From assembly GCF_013416775.1 (NCBI RefSeq), contig NZ_SZVI01000013.1:1049280-1113279 (forward strand): a DNA stretch of 64,000 bases, in the 5' to 3' direction. The number at the start of each line of letters is the position of its first letter. Position 1 is the stretch's first letter. Both the position numbers and the translations under genes were made by a program. Shown piece by piece: positions 16,379 through 25,794 of the stretch. The notes beneath the pieces were generated by a model. It was given only the letters and a program-made list of their open reading frames with translations, was not told the origin of the DNA and searched no databases. This DNA is from Rhodoferax sp. BLA1 (GTDB lineage: Bacteria > Pseudomonadota > Gammaproteobacteria > Burkholderiales > Burkholderiaceae_C).

Positions 16379-19249
16379 ATGACAAAAACCAGCTCCCCAC
16401 GCCCCAAAACCAGCCCCATCAGCACCGAGCAACCCTTGATCGACGACATCCGCCTGCTGGGTCGCATTCTGGGTGACGTGATTCGCGAGCAAGAGGGCGA
16501 GGCCGCCTTTGAACTGGTCGAGAAAATCCGCCAGTTGTCCGTGGCGTTTCGCCGTGATGCCGACCACGAGGCCGACAAGGCGTTGAGCAAGCTGCTCAAG
16601 TCGCTCAGCGGGGACAAAACCGTGAGTGTGGTGCGTGCCTTCACCTATTTCAGCCACCTGGCCAACCTGGCCGAGGACCGCCACCACATCCGCCGCCGCG
16701 CCATCCACCAGCGCATGGGCGCGGTGCGTGAAGGCAGCATCGGCAAAACACTGCAGCGCCTGGCCGACGGCGGCATCACACCCCAGGCCATCAGCGCGAT
16801 GCTGGCGCACAGTTATGTCTCGCCGGTGCTGACCGCCCACCCGACCGAAGTGCAGCGCAAAAGTATTCTGGATGCCGAGCGCGACATCGCCAAACTGCTG
16901 GCCCAGCGTGACGACATCCTGGCCCAGGCCCTGGCCTACCAGGTGCCCGACGATGCACTGACGCCCCAACAACTGGCCGACAACGAGGCCCAATTGCACG
17001 CCCGGGTGCTGCAGCTGTGGCAAACCCGGCTGCTGCGTTTTTCCAAACTCACCGTGGCCAACGAGGTGGACAACGCGCTGAGTTATTACGAATCGACCTT
17101 TCTGCGCGAAATCCCGCGTATCTACGCCCACCTGGAGCAGGCCCTGGGCCAGCAGCCGATTGCCAACTTCCTGCGCATGGGCCAGTGGATTGGGGGTGAC
17201 CGCGACGGCAACCCGAATGTCAACGCCCACACCCTGGAGCACGCCCTGAGCCGCCAGGCCGATGTGGCGATCCGCCACTACCTGACCGAGATCCACCTGC
17301 TGGGCGGTGACCTGTCGCAGTCGGCCATGCTGATGGCGTTTTCGCCCGAGATGCAGGCTCTGGCCGAGTGCTCCGCCGACACCAGCGAACACCGCAAGGA
17401 CGAACCCTACCGCCGCGCGTTGATTGGTGTGTACGCCCGGCTGGCGGCCACGCTCAAGGCGCTGACCGGCACCGAGGCGCCGCACTACGCGGTGCCACCC
17501 CAAAACCCCTACGCCAGCGCACAAGAGCTGCTGGCCGACCTGAAAGTGATCGAAGCCTCGCTGCTGGCGCAGCACGCCCAGGCGCTGGTGACCCAGCACC
17601 TGCAGCCACTGATGCGCGCCATCCAGGTGTTTGGTTTCCACCTGGCCACGGTCGACCTGCGCCAAAGTTCCGACCAGCATGAAGCGGTACTGACCGAGCT
17701 GCTGGCCCAGGCCCGCGTTTGCCCCAACTACGCCGAGCTGGACGAAGAACCCAAATGCCAGCTGCTGCTGAAACTACTCAACGAAACTCGACCCTTGCGC
17801 GTGGTGGGTGCGCCCTATAGCGAACACACGCTGAGCGAAATCGCGATTTTCGAGGCCGCCAAAACCATGCGCGAGCGCTACGGCGCCCAGGCCATTCGCC
17901 ACTACATCATCAGCCACACCGAAACCGTGAGTGACTTGCTGGAAGTGATGCTGCTGCAAAAAGAAGTGGGCCTGATGCGCGGCACGCTCGACTGTGACAA
18001 CGCCAGCTGCGACCTGATTGTGGTGCCGCTGTTCGAGACCATCGACGACCTGCGCCACGCCGCGCCGATCATGAAAACCTTCTACGCCCTGCCCGGCATC
18101 CTGGCCATGGTGCAGCGCGGCCATGGTGACCAGTATGGCGAGCAGGACATCATGCTGGGTTACTCCGACAGCAACAAGGACGGTGGCATCTTCACCAGCA
18201 ACTGGGAGCTGTACCGTGGTGAACTGGCGCTGGTGGAAGTGTTTGACGAGATCAACCGCACCCACCCAACGCCTGATGACAAGGAATTCATCCAGCTGCG
18301 CATGTTCCACGGCCGGGGCGGCACGGTCGGGCGCGGCGGCGGCCCCAGCTTCGAGGCGATCCTGGCACAGCCCCCGGGCACCGTGCGTGGCCAGATCCGC
18401 CTGACCGAACAAGGCGAGGTGATTGGTTCCAAATACGCCAACCCCGAAATCGGCCGTCGCAACCTGGAAACCCTGGTCGCTGCCACGCTGGAAGCCACCC
18501 TGTTGCACCCGACCCAGGCGGCTGAGCCAGCGTTTCTGGAAGCCGCAGCCGAGTTGTCGCTGGCCAGCATGGCCGCCTACCGCGCGCTGGTGTACGAGAC
18601 CCCGGGCTTCACCGACTACTTTTTTGGCGCGACACCGATCCGCGAAATTGCCGAACTCAACATCGGCTCGCGCCCGGCCTCACGCAAAGCCACGCAAAAG
18701 ATCGAAGACCTGCGCGCGATTCCCTGGGGTTTCAGCTGGGGCCAATGCCGTCTGACCCTGCCGGGTTGGTACGGCTTTGGTTCGGCGGTGGAACAGTTCC
18801 TCAAACCCCTGGGCGACAAAACACCGGCCAAGCAGCAAAAGAAACAGCTGGCGCTGCTGCAAACCATGGAACACCAGTGGCCGTTTTTCAAAACCCTGCT
18901 GTCCAACATGGACATGGTGCTGGCCAAGAGTGACCTGGCCCTGGCCGGTCGTTACGCCGAACTGGTGACCGACAAGAAACTGCGCAAGAAAATCTTCACC
19001 GCGATCGAGCAGGAATGGCAGCGCACCACCCATGCGCTGGAGCTGATCACCGGCGACAAACAGCGTCTGGCGCACAACGCGGCGTTACAACGCTCGATCC
19101 GCCACCGCTTCCCGTACATCGACCCGCTGCACCATTTGCAAGTGGAGCTGGTGCGCCGCCACCGTGCTGGCCTGAGTGATGAACGTGTCAAACGCGGCAT
19201 CCACATCTCGATCAACGGGATCGCGGCGGGCCTGCGCAACACGGGCTGA
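16379..19249 (+). CDS. ppc: phosphoenolpyruvate carboxylase
   Basis: Anaplerotic carboxylation of PEP to oxaloacetate. 956 residues from ATG 16379; ATG 16358 or TTG 16343 would add 7 or 12 residues, with no better ribosome-binding site. Catalytic motifs: VLTAHPTEVQRKS (catalytic His, about 160), GYSDSNKDGGI (about 592-602), FHGRGGTVGRGGGPS (about 642-656) and a C-terminus ending in the usual AAGLRNTG. Full length. Confidence 0.97.
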   Translation: MTKTSSPRPKTSPISTEQPLIDDIRLLGRILGDVIREQEGEAAFELVEKIRQLSVAFRRDADHEADKALSKLLKSLSGDKTVSVVRAFTYFSHLANLAEDRHHIRRRAIHQRMGAVREGSIGKTLQRLADGGITPQAISAMLAHSYVSPVLTAHPTEVQRKSILDAERDIAKLLAQRDDILAQALAYQVPDDALTPQQLADNEAQLHARVLQLWQTRLLRFSKLTVANEVDNALSYYESTFLREIPRIYAHLEQALGQQPIANFLRMGQWIGGDRDGNPNVNAHTLEHALSRQADVAIRHYLTEIHLLGGDLSQSAMLMAFSPEMQALAECSADTSEHRKDEPYRRALIGVYARLAATLKALTGTEAPHYAVPPQNPYASAQELLADLKVIEASLLAQHAQALVTQHLQPLMRAIQVFGFHLATVDLRQSSDQHEAVLTELLAQARVCPNYAELDEEPKCQLLLKLLNETRPLRVVGAPYSEHTLSEIAIFEAAKTMRERYGAQAIRHYIISHTETVSDLLEVMLLQKEVGLMRGTLDCDNASCDLIVVPLFETIDDLRHAAPIMKTFYALPGILAMVQRGHGDQYGEQDIMLGYSDSNKDGGIFTSNWELYRGELALVEVFDEINRTHPTPDDKEFIQLRMFHGRGGTVGRGGGPSFEAILAQPPGTVRGQIRLTEQGEVIGSKYANPEIGRRNLETLVAATLEATLLHPTQAAEPAFLEAAAELSLASMAAYRALVYETPGFTDYFFGATPIREIAELNIGSRPASRKATQKIEDLRAIPWGFSWGQCRLTLPGWYGFGSAVEQFLKPLGDKTPAKQQKKQLALLQTMEHQWPFFKTLLSNMDMVLAKSDLALAGRYAELVTDKKLRKKIFTAIEQEWQRTTHALELITGDKQRLAHNAALQRSIRHRFPYIDPLHHLQVELVRRHRAGLSDERVKRGIHISINGIAAGLRNTG

Positions 19250-19293
19250 TGGGTGGCGGTTAACCAGCTGGCCTGTGGCTGGCTGGTTGACTC

Positions 19294-19342
19294 AAAAAAA
19301 AATAGCTATCAGCCCTTATTAAAAAAGGGCTAGAGGCCCAAA
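19294..19342. repeat. dispersed palindromic repeat, gap between ppc and the GGDEF-EAL gene
   Basis: A-run, AATAGCTATCAGCCCTTATT, then AAAAAAGGGCTAGAGGCCC. The arms AGCCCTT and AAGGGCT can pair. It sits between two convergent genes, so it could also serve as a terminator; the A-run on the left would be a T-run for the minus-strand gene, which ends at 19378. Confidence 0.8.
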
Positions 19343-19377
19343 ACTCATCCAAACCCCGGGTAAAGCCGACTGGCAGC

Positions 19378-21450
19378 TCAGGGCGCAGGTGTCTGCCCGC
19401 TGCGGGCAAACACCAAAAAATCCTCGGGCAACAGCGGTTTGGCAAAGAAGTAGCCCTGGCCAAAGTCACAACCTGCTTCCTGCAGCAAGTCTTTTTGCAG
19501 CTGGGTTTCGATGCCCTCGGCCACCACCTGTATGCCCAGCTCGTGCGCCATCTGGATGATGGCTTTGCACAGCGTCAGGTTTTTGCTGCCTGGCGCCAAA
19601 TCCCGCATGAAGGACTGGTCGATCTTGAGAAAGTCAATGTCAAAGCGGTGCAGGTAGGCCAGTGAGGAGTAACCGGTGCCAAAGTCGTCCAGCGAAACCC
19701 GCATGCCTTCCTGGCGCAGGCTTACCAACTGGCGTTGGACTGACTCGGACGCATCCAGCAGCAGGCCTTCGGTGATCTCGACCACGATGGCTTCGGGCGC
19801 GATGTTGTCGGCCTTCAGGTGGTCGGCCCAGGTGGAGGTTGGCCCGTTTTTGCTCTGAAACTGCAGCGGCGACTTGTTGACGGCAATCTGCATGTCGGGG
19901 TGTAACTCGCTGCGCCACAGGCGCACCTGCTGCGCTGCGGTTTGAAAGACCCAGTCTCCGATCTCGTTGATCAGGCCCATCGACTCCGCCAGCGGGATGA
20001 ACTCACACGGCGGAATCAGCCCGCGCTGCGGGTGTTGCCAGCGGATCAGCGCCTCGGCCTTGTGGATGCTGCCATCTCTGAGGTTTACCACCGGCTGGTA
20101 CACCAGGTGAAACTGCTGCTGCTCCAGGGCCACATGCAAATCACTGGCCATGCGCAGCCGTTTGTGGGCGCGTTCCTGCAGCGCGCTGGTGAAGAAGCAA
20201 AAGCCGTTGCGGCCATGGGCTTTGGCTTCGTACATGGCCTGGTCGGCCAGTTTCAGCAACTCGTCGAAGCTCTCCCCATTTTGCGGGTAGAGCGCCACAC
20301 CAATGCTGGCAGACACAAACACCCGGTGGCCGTCCAGATCAAAGGCGTCGTCAAAACTGGTGACAATTTTTTGCGCAATGTCGCCCACGTCGGCGCTGGG
20401 CAGCAAGTCCGTCAGAATCACCGCGAACTCGTCGCCACCCATGCGCGCCAGTGTGTCGGTGTTGCGCAGACAGGCTTCCACACGCCGTGACACCTGCACC
20501 AGCAACTGGTCGCCAAAAGCATGGCCCAGGCTGTCGTTGACCTCCTTGAACTGGTCCAGATCGATGATCAGCAGCCCCAGCCCGTGGCCATGGCGTTTGT
20601 GGGTATTGAGCACCTGCTCCCAGCGGTCACGCAACATGCGGCGGTTGGGCAGACCGGTGAGCGCGTCAAAGTTGGCTTGTCGCCAGATCAGCGCCTCGGC
20701 TTTTTTGTGCTCGGTGATGTCGTGCGCGATGCCATAGGTGCCAATGATGTCCCCGTTGGCGTCACGCAAGGGCATTTTCATCGAGACGTTCCAGGCTTCG
20801 CGGCCATCGTGCCAGACCTCGTGGTGCAGCTGGTTGAACACCGGGGCACCGGTGCGCATGATCTCCAGCTCCTCGCGCAGCGTCTGGGCCGCATGTTCGG
20901 CGGTGTAAAAGTCGGCATCCGACTTGCCAACCGCCTGGGCTGGGTCGTCCAGGCCATAGCGTTTGGCCAGGCTGGTGTTGATGCGGATAAAACGGCTGTG
21001 GCGGTCTTTGAAAAAAATCTGGTCGGGCACACTGTCCATCATCGAGTGCATCAGGTCACGCTCATGCTGGGCCGACAGGTTCTCCAAGTGGCTGCCGGTG
21101 ACATCGCGCCATTGCGACACGATGCCCAGCTCTTCCGCTCCCACGATGTGCCGGTAGGCGATGCGTTCGAGCCAGCGGCCATCTTTCAAATGGAAATAAC
21201 TCGGCTGATGCGACAGTGCATCTTGCTCGATCAGACGCAGCGCAAAAGCATCTTTTTCAGGGTAGGCCAGCAGCTTGACCTGGTGTTCAAAACGCTCGCT
21301 GCTGGTCATGCAAAACGCACTTTGCTCTGAAAACCCCCAGATCCGCAGGTACTGCGTATTGGCAAACAGCAGCTCATAACACGCGTCCATGAGGGCAATG
21401 CCATCAGGATGGGAACGCAATATGGCTTCCGCCCAAAGCTGCGCCTTCAT
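19378..21450 (-). CDS. PAS-PAS-GGDEF-EAL c-di-GMP turnover protein
   Basis: About 690 residues from ATG 21450; a TTG at 21564 in the same frame would add 38 residues, but that stretch has poor codon bias. No membrane segments. Order: PAS (about 5-115), PAS with C-terminal PAC motif (about 135-255), GGDEF with intact MGGDEFAVIL and I-site RNTD five residues before it, then EAL with KAEALIRWQHP, VEITEGLLL, DDFGTGYSSL and KIDQSFMRD all present. Both catalytic halves look competent, so net activity cannot be predicted. Signal for the PAS domains unknown. Confidence 0.93.
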   Translation of the reverse strand: MKAQLWAEAILRSHPDGIALMDACYELLFANTQYLRIWGFSEQSAFCMTSSERFEHQVKLLAYPEKDAFALRLIEQDALSHQPSYFHLKDGRWLERIAYRHIVGAEELGIVSQWRDVTGSHLENLSAQHERDLMHSMMDSVPDQIFFKDRHSRFIRINTSLAKRYGLDDPAQAVGKSDADFYTAEHAAQTLREELEIMRTGAPVFNQLHHEVWHDGREAWNVSMKMPLRDANGDIIGTYGIAHDITEHKKAEALIWRQANFDALTGLPNRRMLRDRWEQVLNTHKRHGHGLGLLIIDLDQFKEVNDSLGHAFGDQLLVQVSRRVEACLRNTDTLARMGGDEFAVILTDLLPSADVGDIAQKIVTSFDDAFDLDGHRVFVSASIGVALYPQNGESFDELLKLADQAMYEAKAHGRNGFCFFTSALQERAHKRLRMASDLHVALEQQQFHLVYQPVVNLRDGSIHKAEALIRWQHPQRGLIPPCEFIPLAESMGLINEIGDWVFQTAAQQVRLWRSELHPDMQIAVNKSPLQFQSKNGPTSTWADHLKADNIAPEAIVVEITEGLLLDASESVQRQLVSLRQEGMRVSLDDFGTGYSSLAYLHRFDIDFLKIDQSFMRDLAPGSKNLTLCKAIIQMAHELGIQVVAEGIETQLQKDLLQEAGCDFGQGYFFAKPLLPEDFLVFARSGQTPAP

Positions 21451-21596
21451 CTTGCCAAGGAATACGTTGAAGCTGACGCCATGTTCTGGTGCTCCCTTGT
21501 TGGCTTGCTTGCCAAACGGTTGTTTTGGCCCGATGGGCCCGGGTGTCTCCTGCTTCCGGCTCAACCGGAGAGGGGCAAGTCAGATGCCGCTTGCCA

Positions 21597-22388
21597 TCAT
21601 AAACACCTTTCCAAGCCACCGCAGCCACGCGAGGGCATGAGCAGGTCCCCCATTGAATGGGCGCCCGGTGCATAGGCCGACAGGGCCGCCCCCAGCACCA
21701 TCAGGAAAACACCGGTGGCAACAAAGGGCAGCACCGTGCGGCGCACCGCCGTGGCCAGCCAGTGGGCAGGATCGTCCCCACGCACATAGCGGTACAGCGC
21801 ATACGAAAACGCACCATCCACCAGCACCTCGGCCAACAGTGCTGGCGCGATGTAGATCACATACAAAGAGGCCAAGGCCAGCCCAAGCGCCAACACCAGC
21901 GCCATCAGCGGCAGGGCCAGCTCATCGGCATCTGCCACCGAACTGACCGACTCGCCCACGTCGAAGTCAGCCTCTATGGGATCAACCGGGGCCACACCGG
22001 GCCCGTCGAACGAGGCGCTGGCACCACCGCCACCAAAATCCCCACCGCCGCCGCTGTGCAGGGGTTCGCTGCTGCAGCCTGAGCCACTGTTGGATGAGGA
22101 CCCCGACATTTTCGGCAGATCCAGGTAGTCCTGCGCCTGGGTCCTGAGCCACAGCCAGATCAGGAACAAAAACATGCCATAAGCGCAAACCAGCGCCAGC
22201 GGGTACCGCAGCGTCATGCTCTCAACACGACCCAGGTGCAACAGCACATACGACGAGACCAGGCCAAACGCCCCCGTCAAGCCGGTGATCAGGGTCATCT
22301 GCAGCCGGGGGTAGGACTTGGCCTGCAGCGTCTGGCGCGCACGCACGACCGCCAGAGAACGAACAAAAATTTTCGAGCGGGGTGCCAT
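21597..22388 (-). CDS. unrecognised membrane protein with Gly/Ser-rich central linker
   Basis: 263 residues, family not recognised. Basic N-terminus, two membrane segments (about 31-50 and 60-82), then a low-complexity Ser/Gly linker (about 95-125, SGSSSNSGSG ... GGGGDFGGGGASAS), an acidic stretch, and three hydrophobic segments (about 155-176, 178-190 and 220-242). The linker is on the side reached after two crossings, probably the cytoplasm, if the N-terminus is inside. Divergent from map. No enzymatic motif is visible. Confidence 0.7.
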   Translation of the reverse strand: MAPRSKIFVRSLAVVRARQTLQAKSYPRLQMTLITGLTGAFGLVSSYVLLHLGRVESMTLRYPLALVCAYGMFLFLIWLWLRTQAQDYLDLPKMSGSSSNSGSGCSSEPLHSGGGGDFGGGGASASFDGPGVAPVDPIEADFDVGESVSSVADADELALPLMALVLALGLALASLYVIYIAPALLAEVLVDGAFSYALYRYVRGDDPAHWLATAVRRTVLPFVATGVFLMVLGAALSAYAPGAHSMGDLLMPSRGCGGLERCL

Positions 22389-22550
22389 GTGGTTGGTGGT
22401 GGGCTGAGTGAAACGCCAACAATCTTGGTGTGGGGCTGTTTCAAATCATAGCCCGGCCAAAAAGATGGCCAAAAAAGCGTCGGGCACCTGCGGTGCAGCA
22501 CGCACGGTAAGCTATCACCCCCTGTATTTTGGATGGATAGGACGGTTGAG

Positions 22551-23354
22551 ATGCTGATGATGAGCCACACAAAGAGTCTGGAGAATCTGGCAAAGATGCG
22601 CGACGCGGCCAACGTTTTGGTCGGTGCGCTGGAGATGGTTGGCGCCTATGTGAAGCCCGGCGTCAGCACCGCTTTTCTCGACAAACTCTGCCACGACTAC
22701 ATCGTTGACCACGGCTGCGTCCCGTCCTGTGTGGGTTACGAAGGGTATCAACATGCCACCTGCATCTCGGTGAACCATGTGGTGTGCCACGGCATTCCGG
22801 GCGACAAAACCTTGAAAGACGGCGACCTGCTCAACATTGACGTGGTGGCCGCGCGCGACGGCTGGCACGCCGACAGCAGCGCTATGTACTTCGCAGGCAA
22901 ACCCAGCATCGCTGCCAAACGGCTCGCCACCATCACCCAGGACAGCCTCTACCTTGGCATTTTGGAAGTGAAACCCGGCGCGCCCTTGGGCAACATTGGC
23001 GCAACGATCCAGGCCCACGCGGGCAAAAACGGCTACAGCGTGGTGCGCGACTTTTGTGGCCACGGCATTGGCGCGGCCATGCATGAAGAACCCGAGGTGC
23101 GGCACTTCGGCAAACGTGGCACCGGTGACATGATGTTGCCGGGCATGACCTTCACCATTGAGCCCATGCTCAACGCCGGTCGGCCCGATGTGCATGTGCT
23201 GTCGGACGATTGGACGGTGGTCACCAAGGACCACAGCCTGTCGGCCCAGTGGGAACACACGGTGCTGGTCACCAACACGGGATTCGAGATCCTGACGCTG
23301 CGCCCTAGCGAGACCGAGCGCTGGGACAAGTTCAAAGCCGCCCACGGGCGATAG
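22551..23354 (+). CDS. map: methionine aminopeptidase type I
   Basis: Removes the initiator methionine. About 267 residues. The N-terminal His is in CGHGIGAAMHEEPEV; metal ligands fit LNIDVVAARDGWHADSS (two Asp), FTIEPML (Glu) and QWEHTVLVT (Glu). I chose ATG 22551 because an AGGA box lies 8 bases upstream; ATG 22533 and 22560 are alternatives. It stands alone, not beside rpsB as the housekeeping map often does, so it may be a second copy. Confidence 0.93.
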   Translation: MLMMSHTKSLENLAKMRDAANVLVGALEMVGAYVKPGVSTAFLDKLCHDYIVDHGCVPSCVGYEGYQHATCISVNHVVCHGIPGDKTLKDGDLLNIDVVAARDGWHADSSAMYFAGKPSIAAKRLATITQDSLYLGILEVKPGAPLGNIGATIQAHAGKNGYSVVRDFCGHGIGAAMHEEPEVRHFGKRGTGDMMLPGMTFTIEPMLNAGRPDVHVLSDDWTVVTKDHSLSAQWEHTVLVTNTGFEILTLRPSETERWDKFKAAHGR

Positions 23355-23378
23355 TTTGTCGACAAGCTGTTTGTTTTA

Positions 23379-23425
23379 AAACAATAGCTACCAGCCCTTA
23401 TTGAATAAGGGCTAGAAGGCCAAAA
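23379..23425. repeat. dispersed palindromic repeat, gap between map and the SDR gene
   Basis: AATAGCTACC, then AGCCCTTATT, one-base centre G, AATAAGGGCT, then AGAAGGCC. The 10-bp arms pair perfectly, the cleanest copy in the window. It lies between convergent genes. Confidence 0.85.
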
Positions 23426-23467
23426 GGCTTGTGAACTGGGTAAACACCAGGCGGGCAGCGGGTGCCG

Positions 23468-24250
23468 CTAGATCGTCGGCACCGTGCCCCCGTCAATCAC
23501 GACCTCCGCGCCAGACATCGAACCCGCGCAGGGTGACACCAAAAAGCTGATCAGGTCCGCCACTTCCTGGGGTTTGGCTGGCCGACCCAGCGGGATACCC
23601 CCCAGCGACTGCATGATGATCCGCTTGCCCCCATCGGCATCCGTACCGGCTTGGGCAGCCACGCGCTCGACCAGTGCGATGGCGGCATCGGTCTCGATCC
23701 AGCCGGGCGCGACGCTCAGCACACGAACGCCCTTCGGTGTCACCTCTTTCGACAGCGCCTTGCTGTAGGTGGACAAGGCCGCCTTGGCCGCTGCGTAGGC
23801 AGTGGTGGACTCTGGCAGCGGCAGCAGCCGCTGGATGGAGCTGACGTGCACGATCACGCCCGAGCCCTGGGCCAGCATGGCGGGCAGCAACGCGCGGTCC
23901 AGACGCACGGCAGGCATCAGGTTCTGATTGAGCTCTTTGAACCATTGCGCGTCGTCCAAAGCCGCAAAGCCGCCGCCCGGCGCGCTGGAGCCACCCACCA
24001 CGTTGACCAGGATGTCCACCCCGCCCCATTGGCTGAGCACGGCTTGCGCGACTTCGGCTGCGCCCTCGGCGGTCGATACGTCAGCCGCCACATACAACAC
24101 GCCGTCAACCGGATGTATTGGCGCAGAGCGCGCCGTGGCCATCACCTGCACACCCGCATCCCACAAAGCTTGCACCACCGCAGCGCCCACACCTTTGGTA
24201 CCACCGGTGACCAGCGCCCGCTTGCCCTGCAAATAAAGATCGAAGCTCAT
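23468..24250 (-). CDS. SDR family NAD(P)-dependent oxidoreductase
   Basis: 260 residues, classical short-chain dehydrogenase. Cofactor motif TGGTKGVGAAV (about 15-25), catalytic Ser in VHVSSIQRL (about 139-147), YAAAKAAL (about 154-161, Tyr and Lys), and the C-terminal GAEVVIDGGTVPTI. Substrate unknown. It overlaps the NTF2-like gene by 4 bases (ATGA), and the pair is divergent from a LysR regulator that is the obvious candidate controller. Confidence 0.92.
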   Translation of the reverse strand: MSFDLYLQGKRALVTGGTKGVGAAVVQALWDAGVQVMATARSAPIHPVDGVLYVAADVSTAEGAAEVAQAVLSQWGGVDILVNVVGGSSAPGGGFAALDDAQWFKELNQNLMPAVRLDRALLPAMLAQGSGVIVHVSSIQRLLPLPESTTAYAAAKAALSTYSKALSKEVTPKGVRVLSVAPGWIETDAAIALVERVAAQAGTDADGGKRIIMQSLGGIPLGRPAKPQEVADLISFLVSPCAGSMSGAEVVIDGGTVPTI

Positions 24251-24576
24251 ACGCTGATCTCCAGCGCAGAGATCAGGCCGCGCTCCAAGCGAAAGTGGTA
24301 GCGCAGATCAACCGGGCTGCCAGGGAAGTTGCCCACAACCCGGCTGGTGACGGTGTGGCAGCCCTCACCCTGCTCCAACGCGGTGGGTTCGTTGGTGTAG
24401 GTGTACTTGGCCGATGCCGCCGCCTTCCACGCCTTTATGGCGTCGAGACCGCAATAGGTATGGCCCTCATCCTTCACCACAGCGTGTGTTGTGAAGCATC
24501 GGGCCAGCACTTCAGGGGTTTGTTGGTCTGCCGCAAAGTAGGCGGTTATTGGGTCGGGAAGGCTCAAAGTGGTCAT
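24247..24576 (-). CDS. NTF2-like / SnoaL-type small protein
   Basis: 109 residues from ATG 24576, preceded by AGGAGT. The pattern LPDPITAYFAADQQTPEVLA, then VVKDEGHTYCGLDAIKAW and a final RYHFRLERGLISALEIS is the alpha+beta-barrel fold of polyketide-cyclase-like proteins with no fixed catalytic signature. Co-transcribed with the SDR gene; perhaps a stabilising or isomerase partner in the same small-molecule pathway. Confidence 0.85.
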   Translation of the reverse strand: MTTLSLPDPITAYFAADQQTPEVLARCFTTHAVVKDEGHTYCGLDAIKAWKAAASAKYTYTNEPTALEQGEGCHTVTSRVVGNFPGSPVDLRYHFRLERGLISALEISV

Positions 24577-24677
24577 GGTGACGAACTCCTGGGTTGGTGA
24601 AGTGGTGAGGATGCGCCTGCCACACAAATAAGTGAATAGCCTAGAATTTGAATGAGTTATGTAGAAAGTTATACAGA

Positions 24678-25616
24678 ATGCGTGGATCGGACTTTGCGGA
24701 ACTGAGGGCTTTTGCCGCCGTGGTCGAGCGCGCGAGCTTTGCCCGCGCAGCGGAGCATTTGGGGCTGTCGCCCTCAGCGCTGAGCCAGACGATCCGCCAG
24801 CTCGAAGAGCGGCTTGGCGCGCGGCTGCTGAACCGCACCACACGCAGCGTGGCGCCAACGGTTACCGGGCAGCAGCTATACGAACGCATCGCCCCGCTGT
24901 TTCAGGACATGGCCGACGCGGTGGCCGAGGCCAGCGCGTCGGCGGGCAGCATGAACGGCACACTGCGCATCAACACGCTGGGAATGGCTGCCCGCCAGAT
25001 CATTGCGCCGCGCCTGGGTCGCTTTCACCAGGCACACCCTGAGGTGCTGCTGGACATCGTGGTGGACGATGGGCTCAGCGATATCGTTGCTGGCCGCTTC
25101 GACGCGGGCATCCGCGTGGGCCGACGGCTTGAGAAGGACATGATCGCCGTGCGCCTGACCCCCGACGTGAAGATGATCGCCGTGGCGTCACCGGACTACC
25201 TGGCGCGCCGTGGCACACCGCAGTCCCCCGCTGACCTGCATAACCACGCCTGCATCAACTGGCGCCTTCAGATGGATGGCCGAGCCTCTCGCTGGGAGTT
25301 CGAGAAAAAAGGCACGCGGCTCGACATCGCCGCAGAAGGGCCACTGGTCACCAACAACTCGGACATCGGTGTTGCCGCAGCGCTGCAACGGCTGGGCATT
25401 GCCTATGCCTTCGAGCGCACGAGAGTCGATGAGCTTCTCGCCCAAGGACAGTTGGTGCAGGTGCTTGCCGACTGGTCCATCACACGGCCAGGGCTGTTTT
25501 TGTATTACTCAAACCGACGCCACCCCTCACCGCCTTTGAGTGCTTTCATCGATTGTTTGTTGGACCGTGATTTGGCCGAGTCCCAACAATTGCCCGGCGT
25601 GAACCCAAAACTCTAG
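24678..25616 (+). CDS. LysR family transcriptional regulator
   Basis: About 312 residues from ATG 24678; the frame is open from 24648. N-terminal winged helix-turn-helix (FAAVVERASFARAAEHLGLS, then PSALSQTIRQLEERLGARLL, about 10-50) and a periplasmic-binding-like effector domain. Divergent from the NTF2-SDR pair with a 101-bp gap, the usual layout for a LysR protein that regulates both itself and its neighbour. Inducer unknown. Confidence 0.92.
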   Translation: MRGSDFAELRAFAAVVERASFARAAEHLGLSPSALSQTIRQLEERLGARLLNRTTRSVAPTVTGQQLYERIAPLFQDMADAVAEASASAGSMNGTLRINTLGMAARQIIAPRLGRFHQAHPEVLLDIVVDDGLSDIVAGRFDAGIRVGRRLEKDMIAVRLTPDVKMIAVASPDYLARRGTPQSPADLHNHACINWRLQMDGRASRWEFEKKGTRLDIAAEGPLVTNNSDIGVAAALQRLGIAYAFERTRVDELLAQGQLVQVLADWSITRPGLFLYYSNRRHPSPPLSAFIDCLLDRDLAESQQLPGVNPKL

Positions 25617-25794
25617 CGGGTCACGGCAGCGCAGGATGTTCTGGAAACGGATATTGGAGAGTGTCGGAGCCACGCTCAAGAACACAACCGTCCCGTTGCC
25701 ACCGTGCAGAGACTCTAGCCAAGAGGTTTTCTTTAACGCCATCAACTGAATAGGACTTGCTGCGAACTGAACCGCCCAACTGATAATCGCGTTC

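Noticed and set aside
16331..17680. 449-residue minus-strand ORF
   Set aside because: Antisense to ppc, whose catalytic motifs prove the plus strand codes.
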